NCBI RefSeq assembly: GCF_003696315.1
Contig: NZ_RFFN01000009.1
Coordinates: 54,528-118,527 of the forward strand
Reading direction: 5' to 3'
DNA from: Pseudomonas songnenensis
GTDB lineage: Bacteria > Pseudomonadota > Gammaproteobacteria > Pseudomonadales > Pseudomonadaceae
Length of the DNA stretch: 64,000 nucleotides
Positions 9,670 through 19,263 of the stretch are shown here, piece after piece (within the stretch, counting starts at the first letter, position 1; every line of letters begins with the position of its first letter). The position numbers and the translations under genes are program-made. Below the pieces are notes generated by a model that was not told where the DNA came from, did not search any database, and saw only the letters and a list, made by a program, of their open reading frames with translations.

Positions 9670-10479
9670 ATGGGCTCCCGTACGTTTTATCTGGTGCTGT
9701 TCTCGCTGCTGCTGGGGCTGGGTGCGAGCTGGATGGCCAACAACTGGCTCAACGCCAGGCTCAGCGCGGCGCCTGACGACCAGCAGCGCAACGTCGTGGT
9801 CGCCACCATGGAAATTCCGTTCGGCCAGGCCATCGAGGCGCAGCAGGTGATGGTCGTGCGCATGCCGCGGGGCACAGTGCCTGACGATGCCTTCGACGCG
9901 GTCGATCAGGTCGCCGGCAAGATCGCCACATTCAGCATGCTGCGCGGCGACATCGTGCGCGGTGCCCGGGTAGCCGAGCATCTGGGCGGCAGTACCCTGG
10001 CCTCGTTGATCGCCAAGGACAAGCGCGCGGTATCGGTGCGGGTCGACGATGTGGTTGGCGTGGGCGGCTTCCTTCTGCCCGGCAACCGGGTCGATGTGCT
10101 GGCCACTCGTCGCATCGGCAGCGGTGAGGAAACCGAAGCCAAGACCATTCTCCAGGACCTGCGCGTGCTGGCCGTTGACCAGACCGCCAGCACCGACAAG
10201 ACCCAGCCGGTAGTGGTGCGGGCCGTGACGCTGGAAATGGCACCGGACGAGGCAGAGGCACTGGTCAAGGCGATGAGCGAGGGCCGCCTGCAACTGGCCT
10301 TGCGCAACCCATTGGATAACGACAAGCGCGCAGCCGCCGAGCCGCAGCCGCTGCAGGTGGCTGCGCCCGCACCGGTGGTAGTACCGCCCAAGCCGGTTCA
10401 GCGTCAGCGGGCTCCCGCCGAACCAGGCGTCACCATCATTCGCGGCACCGAGGTCAACGTCACCAAGGTGAGGCTCTAG
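9670..10479 (+). CDS. rcpC: Tad pilus assembly protein RcpC/CpaB
   Basis: The 269-residue protein opens with a membrane-spanning segment (about residues 5-22). An SAF-type domain follows around residues 40-110, containing the usual GDIVRGARV stretch, and then a CpaB/RcpC C-terminal domain. It is thought to sit in the periplasm and help the secretin ring or pilus pass the envelope. ATG 9670 is chosen, preceded by AAGGAG, rather than a TTG at 9664. The last 45 residues are proline- and alanine-rich. It lies 54 bp upstream of the secretin gene, the usual order. Confidence 0.9.
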   Translation: MGSRTFYLVLFSLLLGLGASWMANNWLNARLSAAPDDQQRNVVVATMEIPFGQAIEAQQVMVVRMPRGTVPDDAFDAVDQVAGKIATFSMLRGDIVRGARVAEHLGGSTLASLIAKDKRAVSVRVDDVVGVGGFLLPGNRVDVLATRRIGSGEETEAKTILQDLRVLAVDQTASTDKTQPVVVRAVTLEMAPDEAEALVKAMSEGRLQLALRNPLDNDKRAAAEPQPLQVAAPAPVVVPPKPVQRQRAPAEPGVTIIRGTEVNVTKVRL

Positions 10480-10533
10480 CGCGATCACTGCCAACACCGG
10501 CGGCGTCACCAGCCGGTCTGCAAGGAGATTCAC

Positions 10534-12048
10534 ATGAACAGCATGAGCAAAGTGCAGCTACTGGCCGTCCTGCTGGGTGGCTGGGCGGTGCTGGGAACGC
10601 CGGCGACCTTCGCCCAGCAGCCGGTTTCGGCTACGGCGGTGAAAGCGATGCCGGCGGTGAACAACAGCGACGTGCAGGTGCCCATCTACAAGTCTCGCGT
10701 GCTCAGCACGCGGGCTCCGGTCAACCGCATTTCCGTGGGCAACCCGGCGATTGCCGACATTCTCATCACCTCACCGACACAGCTTTACCTGCTCGGCCGC
10801 TCGCTGGGCAGCACCAACGTGCTGCTGTGGGACAACCGCAATCAGCTGATCGACAGCCTGGATGTGGAAGTGGTGCACGATCTCGGCGGGCTCAAGGCCA
10901 AGCTGCATCAGGTGCTGCCCAACGAGCGCATCGAAGTGTTCAGCGCACAGGGCGCGCTGGCTCTGCGTGGCCAGGTCAGCAGCGCAGCAGCCATGGACAG
11001 CGCGGTGAAGCTGGCCCAGAGCTATGCGGCGCAGGCCACGGCTGCTGAAAACAGCGGCGCAGCGATGCAGAACAAGCCGCTGGAGGTGATCAACCTGCTC
11101 GGGATCGGTGGCAGCCAGCAGGTCATGCTGGAGGTGAAGGTCGCCGAGATGCAGCGCAGCCTGTTCAAGAATCTGGATGTGCGCTTCAACGCGCTGGATT
11201 TCGGCTCGTCGTCACGCTGGTCGGGGGGCGGCTTCAATAACGGTCTGAACGCCGATGGCGGTGTCCTGGGCCTGAACCCTGATGGGCAGGTGGACCCTAG
11301 CAAGCTGATCGGCAGCGGCAAGGCCATCTTCGGGCAATTCCTCTCGGAGAACTTCCTGTTCAATGTCGTGCTGGATGCGGCCAAGGACAACGGTACGGCC
11401 AAGGTGCTCGCCGAGCCGACGCTTACCACGCTGACCGGCCAGCAGGCGGAATTCATTTCCGGGGGAGAATTCCCGGTCCCGGTGTCGGACGACGATGGCA
11501 TCACCATCGAATACAAGGAATTCGGCGTCGGCGTGAAGTTCCTGCCGGTGGTGCTGGACTCGGGCCGGATCAATCTCAACCTCAACGTGGCGGTCAGCGA
11601 GCTGAGCAACGCCAATGCGCTGATGCTCACGACCGGCCTGGGCGGAACCAACAGCGTCGGCCAGCTGGTGCCATCGCTGACCAAGCGCAGTGCGCAGTCC
11701 ACCGTGGAGCTTGGCAATGGCCAGACCATCGCCATCGCCGGTCTGATCAGCGAGAACAGCCGCGATTACGTCAGCCGCTTCCCGGGTCTCGGCGACATTC
11801 CGGTCCTCGGGCAACTGTTCCGCAGCCAGCAGTACATCAACGGCGAGACCGAACTGGTCATCCTGGTCACCCCTCATCTGGTCACTCCGCTGGATGCGAA
11901 GGCCGTACGGCTGCCGACGGAAAACTTCGTCGAGCCCAGCGACCTGGAGTTCTACCTGCTCGGCAAGACCAAGGGCAGCCAGCCCGGGCGTGCTGTGCCG
12001 GTCAGCCTCGGTGTCAGCGAAGGCCGCTTCGGCCACGACCTCAAGTAA
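10534..12048 (+). CDS. rcpA: Tad outer-membrane secretin RcpA/CpaC
   Basis: This is the outer-membrane channel for the Flp pilus. The 504-residue protein has a signal peptide ending near ATFAQQ (residue 28). An N-terminal pilus-formation domain (VNRISVGNPAIADI, about residues 64-77) is followed by a BON-like region and a C-terminal secretin beta-domain from about residue 285 with VPVSDDDG and GVGVKFLP. A strong AAGGAG precedes the ATG. Secretins normally need a pilotin lipoprotein; the small lipoprotein encoded immediately downstream is a candidate. Confidence 0.93.
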   Translation: MNSMSKVQLLAVLLGGWAVLGTPATFAQQPVSATAVKAMPAVNNSDVQVPIYKSRVLSTRAPVNRISVGNPAIADILITSPTQLYLLGRSLGSTNVLLWDNRNQLIDSLDVEVVHDLGGLKAKLHQVLPNERIEVFSAQGALALRGQVSSAAAMDSAVKLAQSYAAQATAAENSGAAMQNKPLEVINLLGIGGSQQVMLEVKVAEMQRSLFKNLDVRFNALDFGSSSRWSGGGFNNGLNADGGVLGLNPDGQVDPSKLIGSGKAIFGQFLSENFLFNVVLDAAKDNGTAKVLAEPTLTTLTGQQAEFISGGEFPVPVSDDDGITIEYKEFGVGVKFLPVVLDSGRINLNLNVAVSELSNANALMLTTGLGGTNSVGQLVPSLTKRSAQSTVELGNGQTIAIAGLISENSRDYVSRFPGLGDIPVLGQLFRSQQYINGETELVILVTPHLVTPLDAKAVRLPTENFVEPSDLEFYLLGKTKGSQPGRAVPVSLGVSEGRFGHDLK

Positions 12049-12063
12049 CGGGAGAGCAGCATC

Positions 12064-12333
12064 ATGAAACGGATCATTGCGGTGGGCGTGTTGGCTGCCC
12101 TCGGTGGCTGCGTGAGCTATGACGAGGGCCGCGTCGGCCCGCTGGGGTCGACGGTGTATCTGAGCGAATACCTGCAGATCGTCGACAAGCAGAAGGCCGC
12201 CAACCCCGGAACAGGCCTGGCGGCAGAGGGCGTCGATGGGCCACTGACGGAGAAGGTGATGGAAGGCTATCGCGGTACCACCGGGGATGCGACGCAGGTG
12301 GCCCAGCCGATCCAGATCAACGTCAACAACTGA
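12064..12333 (+). CDS. Small lipoprotein in the tad operon, function unknown
   Basis: The 89-residue product has a short lipoprotein signal with lipobox LGGC (Cys16). The mature part is small and polar, with no recognisable domain. It starts 15 bp after the secretin stop with GGGAGAG as ribosome-binding site and is followed 10 bp later by the TadG-like gene. Position and lipidation suggest a pilotin or a CpaD/RcpB-like accessory to the secretin, but the sequence alone does not show that. Confidence 0.8.
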   Translation: MKRIIAVGVLAALGGCVSYDEGRVGPLGSTVYLSEYLQIVDKQKAANPGTGLAAEGVDGPLTEKVMEGYRGTTGDATQVAQPIQINVNN

Positions 12334-12343
12334 GGCGCTCGCC

Positions 12344-13678
12344 ATGACAGTCCGCAGAAGCAACAGGCCGCGACCGGCACGCCAGCGCGGTGCGGTCATG
12401 GTCCTCGCGGTGCTGGCGCTGCTGTCCATTCTGTTGATGGCAGCGCTGGCGCTGGATGGTAGCCATATGCTGCTGAACAAGACCCGCCTGCAGAACGCGG
12501 TGGATGCGGCGGCGTTGAGCGGCGCCAAGGCCTTGCAGCAGGTGCTGGGCTCCGGTAACTCGGCCACTCTGAGCCGCGACGCCGCACTCGCAACGCTGCG
12601 GCTCAACGCCCAGGCGCCCGGAAATGCAGAGCTGAACAGCGCGCTCGGAACCGGTGGTGCGAGCTTCGCCCGGGTCGAGCTGGCCGCCAGCGTCTATGGA
12701 CCCTTCTCGTTTCCCGGCCCACTGAATGCACGCTACGTAAGGGTGTCAGTGCCCAACTACGGTTTGGTCGGCTTCTTCTGGCGGATCATGGATACGTTTG
12801 GCACGGCGCCGGAGAAAACCGTTGCCGCCGTGGCGACAGCCGGCCCCAGCCCGACCAATCCCTGCGACATCGCGCCGATGATGGTCTGTGGCAGCCCCGA
12901 CCAGTACAACGCGGCGAACGAACTGTTCTGGGGCTACCGCTTCGGTGACCTGCAGGTGCTCAAGGGGGCATCCAATAACGATCCGGTGATCGGCCCCGGC
13001 AATTTCCAGCTGATCCGCCTGGGTGGGGCCAGTGGTGCTTCGGACATGCGGGATGCGCTGGCTGGCGGCATCGAGCGCTGCAACGTGGTAGGCGACACGG
13101 TGCCTACCGAGCCGGGCAACAACGTCGGCCCGGTGGCGCAGGGGCTGAATACCCGCTTCGGTGTCTATGACGGCCCGATCAGCAGCAAGTCAGCGAGCTA
13201 TCCGCCCGATCAGGTCATCAGTTTCAGCACGCCGCGCATGACCTTCAATAGCAACGTGACTCCGCCGCGCGCCGAATATCAGAACCAGCCGGTGCAGTCG
13301 CGCAATGGCGATCTCTATACCACCAGCCACGCGCTGCTGGATTTCAACGACTGGCAGCGCAGCGTCGCCAACTGCCCGAACGGTTGCCAGGCGAACGGCG
13401 TGTTCGAACGACGGGTGCTGAAGATCGTGGTGGGCAACTGCAATGGCGCGTCCGGGGGAAGCACCTCGGTGCCGGTACTCGGTTTCGGCTGCTTCTTCCT
13501 TGTGCAGTCACTGCCCGGCGGGCAGGGCAATCAGGCGGTGGTGTTCGGCCAGTTCATCCGTGAATGCGAAGGCGACAACGTGCCCGGGCCGAACTCTGTC
13601 GGCGAGACGGGGCCGCAGATCATCCAGCTGTACAAGACCTATATCGACAACAGCCGGACGCCTAGCAGCGATTCCTGA
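12344..13678 (+). CDS. tadG: TadG-like pilus assembly protein
   Basis: The 444-residue protein has an N-terminal RQRGAVMVLAVLALLS segment that resembles a pseudopilin helix, followed by the typical NKTRLQNAVDAAALSGAKAL stretch. These mark the Flp pilus-assembly TadG-like family. The long C-terminal part is periplasmic, with several cysteines that may form disulfides; I cannot identify a complete von Willebrand fold. The frame is open upstream to 12287, but ATG 12344 after GAGGCGCTCGCC is the better start. TadG proteins are anchored in the inner membrane and are thought to help initiate or anchor the pilus. Confidence 0.85.
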   Translation: MTVRRSNRPRPARQRGAVMVLAVLALLSILLMAALALDGSHMLLNKTRLQNAVDAAALSGAKALQQVLGSGNSATLSRDAALATLRLNAQAPGNAELNSALGTGGASFARVELAASVYGPFSFPGPLNARYVRVSVPNYGLVGFFWRIMDTFGTAPEKTVAAVATAGPSPTNPCDIAPMMVCGSPDQYNAANELFWGYRFGDLQVLKGASNNDPVIGPGNFQLIRLGGASGASDMRDALAGGIERCNVVGDTVPTEPGNNVGPVAQGLNTRFGVYDGPISSKSASYPPDQVISFSTPRMTFNSNVTPPRAEYQNQPVQSRNGDLYTTSHALLDFNDWQRSVANCPNGCQANGVFERRVLKIVVGNCNGASGGSTSVPVLGFGCFFLVQSLPGGQGNQAVVFGQFIRECEGDNVPGPNSVGETGPQIIQLYKTYIDNSRTPSSDS

Positions 13679-13689
13679 AGGAGGCGGCC

Positions 13690-14160
13690 ATGAAGCGCAA
13701 CGGAGCGGCCTATGGGGCAGGGCAGCGAGGGCTGGCCATGGTGGAATTTGCCATCGTGCTGCCCTTGCTGCTGCTCCTGCTGCTCGCCATCGGCGAGATC
13801 GGCCGCATGATGTTCCAGTACAACACCTTGCTGCAGGCCAGCCGCGACGCCAGTCGTTACCTGGCCGGCGAAGCGCGCAATCGCACCCTCGGTCAGCTCG
13901 AGCTTTCCACCGAGCTGCTGACCCGCACGCGGGCGCTGGCGGTGTATGGCGTGCCGGTGGCATCGAGCAGTACGGCGCCGCTGGTGAGCGGCTTGACCAC
14001 CGGTGCCGTGCAGATTTCTGCGGTCGGCAGCGACCATGTGCAAGTGAGCATCAGCTACCTGTTCGTTCCGGTAGTTGGCCAGGGGATACCGGCGCTCTTC
14101 GGCAATGGCTTGCGTCTGGGCTTTCCGCTGGTCGCCACGACCGTGATGAGGGTGCTGTGA
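13690..14160 (+). CDS. tadE: TadE-like pseudopilin
   Basis: The 156-residue protein begins with a short basic leader, then GLAMVEFAIVLPLLLLLLL, matching the prepilin processing pattern (Gly, Glu at +5, hydrophobic helix). TadE-type pseudopilins are cut by TadV and are needed for pilus assembly. AAGGAGGCGGCC gives a strong ribosome-binding site. The stop overlaps the ATG of the next, related gene by one base (TGATG), indicating translational coupling. Confidence 0.9.
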   Translation: MKRNGAAYGAGQRGLAMVEFAIVLPLLLLLLLAIGEIGRMMFQYNTLLQASRDASRYLAGEARNRTLGQLELSTELLTRTRALAVYGVPVASSSTAPLVSGLTTGAVQISAVGSDHVQVSISYLFVPVVGQGIPALFGNGLRLGFPLVATTVMRVL

Positions 14161-14663
14161 TGAGCCGGGTGCGCCAGCACGGCGCTTACACGGTCGAGTT
14201 CGCGATTGTCGGCCTGCTGTTCTTCGTGCTGCTGTTCGGCGTGCTGGAAATGGGCCGGCTGCTGTTCACCGTCAACGCGCTGAACGAGAGCGCGCGACGC
14301 GGCGCAAGGCTCGCCGCGGTGTGCAACATCCAGGACCCGCGCATCCTGCGGCGGGCAATCTTCAATGATGCAGATCAGAGCGGTACCAGCCCGCTGATTG
14401 GCAATCTCGAAACCAGCCACCTGCGTCTGGTCTACCTCAACCAGGACGGCGCGCAGGTGGCCAGCCCGGCCGACACCAACGGTGTCACCGGCTACCGGGC
14501 GATCCGCTATGTACAGCTGCGCATCGAAGGCTTTCCCTTCGAACTGCTGATTCCGACCCTGCAGCTTGTGATCACGCTGCCCACGTTCCAGTCGACCCTT
14601 CCCCGCGAAAGCCTCGGGCGTCACCCCGAGGCCAACGTCGTTCCGGAGATCACCCCATGCTGA
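14160..14663 (+). CDS. tadF: Second TadE/TadF-like pseudopilin
   Basis: The 167-residue protein has an N-terminal leader and GAYTVEFAIVGLLFFVLLFG, again with Glu at +5 of the predicted mature protein, followed by a periplasmic domain with a NALNESARRGARLAAVC stretch. It resembles TadE proteins and occupies the position of TadF; the two are hard to tell apart by eye. The frame is open far upstream, but ATG 14160 overlaps the previous stop and gives the family N-terminus. Its end overlaps the tadZ start by 7 bp. Confidence 0.87.
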   Translation: MSRVRQHGAYTVEFAIVGLLFFVLLFGVLEMGRLLFTVNALNESARRGARLAAVCNIQDPRILRRAIFNDADQSGTSPLIGNLETSHLRLVYLNQDGAQVASPADTNGVTGYRAIRYVQLRIEGFPFELLIPTLQLVITLPTFQSTLPRESLGRHPEANVVPEITPC

Positions 14664-15886
14664 AGCAGACGCCTCCCAGCGCCCCTGCCGCTTCCATCGC
14701 ACGCCCGTTGCAGTTGCTGATCAGCAGCCGCGACGCGGCGGCACTGGAGCGCCTGAGGACCGTCATCGGGTCGCACCCCGCATGGCAGGTCACGACACGG
14801 TTGGTCAACAATGGCCATACCGATCCCCTGTTCGGCCTCGATCATCTGCCGGACCTGTTGCTGCTGCACGTGAGCAGCCTGTGGCGCGACGAGCTGGCCG
14901 CGCTGCTGTTGCGTCCGGCTGGCCAGCGCCCGCCGTTGCTGGTCTGCGGCCCGCTGGATGAGCGGGAGGGGCTGCGCCTGGCGATGCAGGCCGGGGCACG
15001 GGATTTTCTCGCCGAGCCGGTCGTGGCCGACGAGTTGCTGGCTGCCATCCAGCGTGTTGCCTTCGAGAGCCAGGCAGGGGTCGATGCCGGTGGACGGCTG
15101 GTAGCGGTGATGAATGCCAAGGGCGGCTCGGGTGCGACGATGCTGGCTTGCAACCTGGCGCATCAGCTCAGTGGCCATGGCGCCAGAACGCTGCTGCTGG
15201 ATCTGGATCTGCAATTCGGCTGCGTGGCTCACTGCCTGGACGTCAGGCCGGCGCACAGTCACCTCGAAGTGCTGCAGCGCATCGATGAGATGGACGGCAT
15301 GGCCCTGAACGGCTTCTGCAGCCACTTCAGCCCGACGTTGCATGTGCTGGGTGGGCGTCCCGGCGAGCTGTGCTTGACCCAGGACGTGCGTCTGGAGCAG
15401 CTGGAAAGCCTGCTCGATCTGGCGCGGCGGCATTACGACTGGGTGGTGGTCGATCTGCCGCGACAGATCGATCACCTCACCGGTATCACGCTGGAGCAGG
15501 CGGATCGCATCTATGTGGTGCTGCAGCAGAGTCTGAGCCACCTCAAGGATGCGAGTCGCCTGCTGGCCATCATGCGCGAGGACATGGGCATCCAGGCCCA
15601 GCGAATCCAGGTGGTGGTCAATCGCTACGACAAGGCGGCAGCGGTGAGCCTGCAGGACATCGGCGAGGCACTGCATTGCGGCGAGCCGATCCGGCTGGCG
15701 AACGACTATGCGGTGGTCAACGAGAGCCAGAACGCCGGCGTTCCGCTCGGGCTGCACGCGCCGCGCGCGCCGATCACGCAGGGCATCCGCCAGCTCAGCC
15801 AGGCCTTGCTCGGCGCTCAGGTCGAGGCGCCGAGCCTGCTCAAGCGCACATTCGGTCGACTGTTCGGGGGAAACCATGCTCAGTGA
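14657..15886 (+). CDS. tadZ: TadZ/CpaE, ParA/MinD-like localisation ATPase
   Basis: The 409-residue protein has a receiver-like N-terminal half (about residues 15-125, lacking clear phosphorylation residues). A MinD/ParA-type domain begins [14 protein letters not shown]. In the P-loop the signature Lys155 is present but the second lysine is Ala160, a deviation often seen in TadZ proteins. DLDLQFG and DLPRQID correspond to the switch regions. TadZ marks the pole or site where the Tad machine assembles. It overlaps both neighbouring genes, so translation is coupled. Confidence 0.9.
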   Translation: MLKQTPPSAPAASIARPLQLLISSRDAAALERLRTVIGSHPAWQVTTRLVNNGHTDPLFGLDHLPDLLLLHVSSLWRDELAALLLRPAGQRPPLLVCGPLDEREGLRLAMQAGARDFLAEPVVADELLAAIQRVAFESQAGVDAGGRLVAVMNAKGGSGATMLACNLAHQLSGHGARTLLLDLDLQFGCVAHCLDVRPAHSHLEVLQRIDEMDGMALNGFCSHFSPTLHVLGGRPGELCLTQDVRLEQLESLLDLARRHYDWVVVDLPRQIDHLTGITLEQADRIYVVLQQSLSHLKDASRLLAIMREDMGIQAQRIQVVVNRYDKAAAVSLQDIGEALHCGEPIRLANDYAVVNESQNAGVPLGLHAPRAPITQGIRQLSQALLGAQVEAPSLLKRTFGRLFGGNHAQ

Positions 15887-17300
15887 ATTCAGGAACAGAC
15901 TGCACCGTCAGACCGGCAAGGACAGCGCGCCGGCCACTCCTGTCGCTACCGCCGAGCAGCCCGCGAGCTGGGAGGCTGACGCGCCGGAGAATCTGTACGA
16001 AACCCGCACTCAGCTCAACTCCATCGAGGCCGAATGGCGTGAGCGCATCTACCAGCAACTGCTGAAGGTGATGGACCTGTCCTTGCTGGACTCGATGGAA
16101 AACGCCGAAGCGACGCGACAGATCCGCGATATCTGCCAGCGCCTGCTGGATGACCATGCAGCGCCGGTGAGCAGCAGCAGCCGTCAGCTCATCATCAAGC
16201 AGATCAGCGACGAAGTGCTCGGGCTCGGCCCGCTGGAACCCTTGCTCGCCGACGGCACGGTGTCTGACATCCTGGTCAACGGCCATGCCTCGGTATACGT
16301 GGAGCGCTACGGCAAGCTGCAGCGCACCGATGTACGTTTTCGCGATGACCAGCACCTGCTCAACATCATCGACCGCATCGTCTCCAGCCTCGGCAGACGC
16401 ATCGACGAATCCTCGCCGCTGGTGGACGCGCGCCTGAAGGACGGCTCGCGGGTCAACGCGATCATCCCGCCGCTGGCCATCGACGGGCCGAGCCTGTCGA
16501 TCCGCCGCTTCGCCGTCGACCTGCTGAACGCCGACAGCCTGGTGGAGATGGGCACGCTGACGCCTTCCATTGCGCTGGTGCTCAAGGCCATCGTGCGCGG
16601 CCGGCTCAACGTGCTGGTATCCGGCGGTACCGGCACCGGCAAGACGACCATGCTCAACGTGCTGTCGAGCTTCATTGCGCACAACGAGCGCATCGTCACC
16701 ATCGAGGATTCGGCGGAGCTGCAGCTGCAACAGCCGCACGTGGTGCGCCTGGAGACCCGTCCGGCGAACATCGAGGGGCGCGGCGAGATCAATCAGCGCG
16801 AGCTGGTGCGCAATAGTCTGCGCATGCGCCCGGATCGCATCGTCATCGGCGAGGTGCGTGGGCCCGAAGCGCTGGACATGCTGGCCGCGATGAACACCGG
16901 CCATGACGGGTCGATCACCACCATCCACGCCAACAGCCCACGCGATGCGCTGGGCCGTATCGAGAACATGGTGTCGATGTCCGGTGCGACGTTCCCGATC
17001 AAGGCTTTGCGCCAGCAGATAGCCTCGGCCATCGACGTGGTGCTGCAGCTCGAGCGCCAGGAGGACGGCAAGCGCCGGCTGGTGAGCGTGCAGGAGATCA
17101 ATGGCATGGAAGGCGACATCATCACCATGACCGAGATCTTCACGTTCGAACGGCGCGGCATCGGTGAGAAAGGCGAGGTGCTGGGTGAATACCGGCCCAG
17201 CGGCATGGTGCCGATGTTCCGTGATCGCCTGGCCAAGCGTGGCATCGAACTGCCGCTGCCCCTGTTCAGGCCGGACTGGATGGAGGTTACGCAGCCATGA
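15876..17300 (+). CDS. tadA: TadA/CpaF secretion ATPase
   Basis: This is the hexameric cytoplasmic motor for Tad pilus extension and, in this family, probably retraction. The 474-residue protein has an N-terminal helical domain followed by the type II/IV secretion ATPase core. The Walker [10 protein letters not shown] is at about residue 250. The Asp box is IEDSAELQL, the Walker B region is RIVIGEVRG, and the His box is [15 protein letters not shown] 15876 overlaps the end of tadZ by 11 bp. Its stop overlaps the start of tadB by 4 bp (ATGA). Confidence 0.95.
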   Translation: MLSEFRNRLHRQTGKDSAPATPVATAEQPASWEADAPENLYETRTQLNSIEAEWRERIYQQLLKVMDLSLLDSMENAEATRQIRDICQRLLDDHAAPVSSSSRQLIIKQISDEVLGLGPLEPLLADGTVSDILVNGHASVYVERYGKLQRTDVRFRDDQHLLNIIDRIVSSLGRRIDESSPLVDARLKDGSRVNAIIPPLAIDGPSLSIRRFAVDLLNADSLVEMGTLTPSIALVLKAIVRGRLNVLVSGGTGTGKTTMLNVLSSFIAHNERIVTIEDSAELQLQQPHVVRLETRPANIEGRGEINQRELVRNSLRMRPDRIVIGEVRGPEALDMLAAMNTGHDGSITTIHANSPRDALGRIENMVSMSGATFPIKALRQQIASAIDVVLQLERQEDGKRRLVSVQEINGMEGDIITMTEIFTFERRGIGEKGEVLGEYRPSGMVPMFRDRLAKRGIELPLPLFRPDWMEVTQP

Positions 17301-18283
17301 GGCAGATACCCACCGAGTACATCCTGATCTTTCTCGGCATGATCTTCGTCGCGGTGGTGCTGCTCAGTCAGGGGCTGACCATCCCGGTATTCGGCGAGGC
17401 CGGCAAGATGCGCAAGCGTATCCGCGCACGCTTGCGTCTGCTCGAACACGGTAGCAACGGCCCCAGTGTGCAGATGTTGCTGCGGGAAAAATATCTGACG
17501 CGGCTTTCGCCATTGCAGGCGCGCCTGGAACAGTTGCCGATGATGGAGCGGCTGGCGCAGATGATCGAGCAGAGCGGCCACAATTACCTGGCGCATCGGG
17601 TGGTACTGGCCGGCCTGGCGCTCGCCGTGCTGGCTGGAGCGGGTATCTGGTTCGTCACCCAGCAGTGGTGGCTGGCGATGGCGGCCGGTGCTGCAGCGTT
17701 CTGGCTGCCGATTGGAAAGATCAATCGCGACCGCGCGGCGCGCTTCACGGCTTTCGAGGAAGGCCTGCCGGATGCACTGGATTCGGTCTGTCGGGCGTTG
17801 CGCGCAGGCCATCCGTTCGGTGAGTCGCTGCGTCTGGTCGCCGACGAGCACAAGGGACCGGTGGCTCAGGAGTTCGGCCTGGTGTTCGCCGATATCAACT
17901 ACGGCAACGACGTGCGTCGCGCCATGCTCGGACTGCTGGAACGGGTGCCCAGCATGACGGTGATGATGCTGGTGACCTCGGTACTCATCCATCGGGAAAC
18001 CGGCGGCAACCTGACCGAGGTGCTGGAACGCATGAGCGCGCTGATACGCGGGCGTTTTCGTTTCCAGCGCAAGGTGCGCACGCTTTCGGCCGAAGGGCGG
18101 ATGTCTGCCTGGGTGCTGGTTTCCGTGCCCTTCGTGCTGGCGGCGGTGATCATGATGACCACCCCGGATTACCTGCCGATGCTGCTCAACGACCCCGCGG
18201 GGAAGAAGCTCGCCGTGGCCGCCTTCGTCGGCATGCTCGCGGGCATCCTGTGGATTCGCCGCATCATTCGCATCCAGGTCTAG
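17297..18283 (+). CDS. tadB: TadB, inner-membrane platform protein
   Basis: The 328-residue integral membrane protein has one N-terminal hydrophobic helix, a helix pair around residues 95-135, a type II secretion F domain ([19 protein letters not shown] region, about 160-290) and C-terminal helices. With TadC it forms the membrane platform on which the TadA motor acts. Its start overlaps tadA by 4 bp, and tadC follows 10 bp downstream. Confidence 0.93.
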   Translation: MRQIPTEYILIFLGMIFVAVVLLSQGLTIPVFGEAGKMRKRIRARLRLLEHGSNGPSVQMLLREKYLTRLSPLQARLEQLPMMERLAQMIEQSGHNYLAHRVVLAGLALAVLAGAGIWFVTQQWWLAMAAGAAAFWLPIGKINRDRAARFTAFEEGLPDALDSVCRALRAGHPFGESLRLVADEHKGPVAQEFGLVFADINYGNDVRRAMLGLLERVPSMTVMMLVTSVLIHRETGGNLTEVLERMSALIRGRFRFQRKVRTLSAEGRMSAWVLVSVPFVLAAVIMMTTPDYLPMLLNDPAGKKLAVAAFVGMLAGILWIRRIIRIQV

Positions 18284-18293
18284 GGGGCTCGTC

Positions 18294-19262
18294 ATGGATT
18301 ACTTGTGGAGCGTGTTCAACGGCTTGATGGGCGATGAGCGCTGGGTACGCCTGCTGTTTCTGGCGGCGATCGGCATCAGCGTGGTGATCGCAGCGCTCAC
18401 TCTGACCATGCTTGTCGTCGGCTTGCAGGATCCGGTGCATCGACGATTGGTCACGCTCAAGCGCGGCATGGTCGATCAGGGCGTTGGCGAGCCGCCACGG
18501 GGCAATCTGCAGCTGCTGCTGGCGCAGCTGGGGGATCGGCTGGTCGCCACCGACAGCGAGCATGCCAGCGGTACGCGCGCGCTGTTGCTGCATGCCGGTT
18601 ATCGGTCGGCCAACGCCGCGCAGCTGTACTGGTCGCTGCGCCTGTTGTTGCCGCTGCTGTTGCTTGCTGCTGCAGTGGTGGTGCTGCCGTTGTTCAGCGA
18701 GGTCGAGTTCTCGACCGGGCTGATGCTGACGGCTGCAGCGGTCGTCGCCGGCTGGATGATTCCGGCGATGTATGTCGAAAAGCGCAAGGAGGCCCGCATG
18801 AATCGACTGCGTGCGGCCTTCCCCGACGCACTCGATCTTCTGGTGGTATGCGTCGAGTCTGGGCTGGCGTTGCCGCAGGCGATCGAGCGGGTTGCCGAGG
18901 AGACGTCCGTCAGCCATGCCGAACTGGCGGGCGAACTGGCACTGGTGAATGCCGAAATCCGCGCCGGCGTGAGCAGCTCCGATGCGCTGCAGAATCTGGC
19001 GTTGCGTACCGGTCTGGAAGACTTGCAGGGGCTGGTCAGCCTGCTCGGACAAAGCATCCGTTTCGGCACCAGTGTTGCGGATACGCTGCGCATCTACGCC
19101 GAGGAGTTTCGTGACCGGCGTACCCAGGCCGCTGAGGAGCAGGCGGCCAAGATCGGGACCAAGCTGGTCTTTCCGCTCATTCTCTGCCTGTGGCCCAGCT
19201 TTTTCGTGGTTGCCATCGGCCCGGCCATCATGGCGTTGGTCAACGCCTTCGGGAGTTCCTGA
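18294..19262 (+). CDS. tadC: TadC, inner-membrane platform protein
   Basis: The 322-residue partner of TadB has the same type II secretion F fold. There are hydrophobic helices near residues 18-45 and 105-160, the F-domain motif FPDALDLLVVCVESGLALPQ at about residues 177-196, and a C-terminal hydrophobic pair. The gene is separated from tadD by one base, so the two are translated together. Confidence 0.93.
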   Translation: MDYLWSVFNGLMGDERWVRLLFLAAIGISVVIAALTLTMLVVGLQDPVHRRLVTLKRGMVDQGVGEPPRGNLQLLLAQLGDRLVATDSEHASGTRALLLHAGYRSANAAQLYWSLRLLLPLLLLAAAVVVLPLFSEVEFSTGLMLTAAAVVAGWMIPAMYVEKRKEARMNRLRAAFPDALDLLVVCVESGLALPQAIERVAEETSVSHAELAGELALVNAEIRAGVSSSDALQNLALRTGLEDLQGLVSLLGQSIRFGTSVADTLRIYAEEFRDRRTQAAEEQAAKIGTKLVFPLILCLWPSFFVVAIGPAIMALVNAFGSS

Positions 19263-19263
19263 C

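Noticed and set aside
8095..10533. 812-residue minus-strand open frame opposite the ATPase and rcpC genes
   Set aside because: It is antisense to two well-supported genes and is rich in His/Arg/Gln/Ala without domains, the pattern of a high-GC shadow frame.
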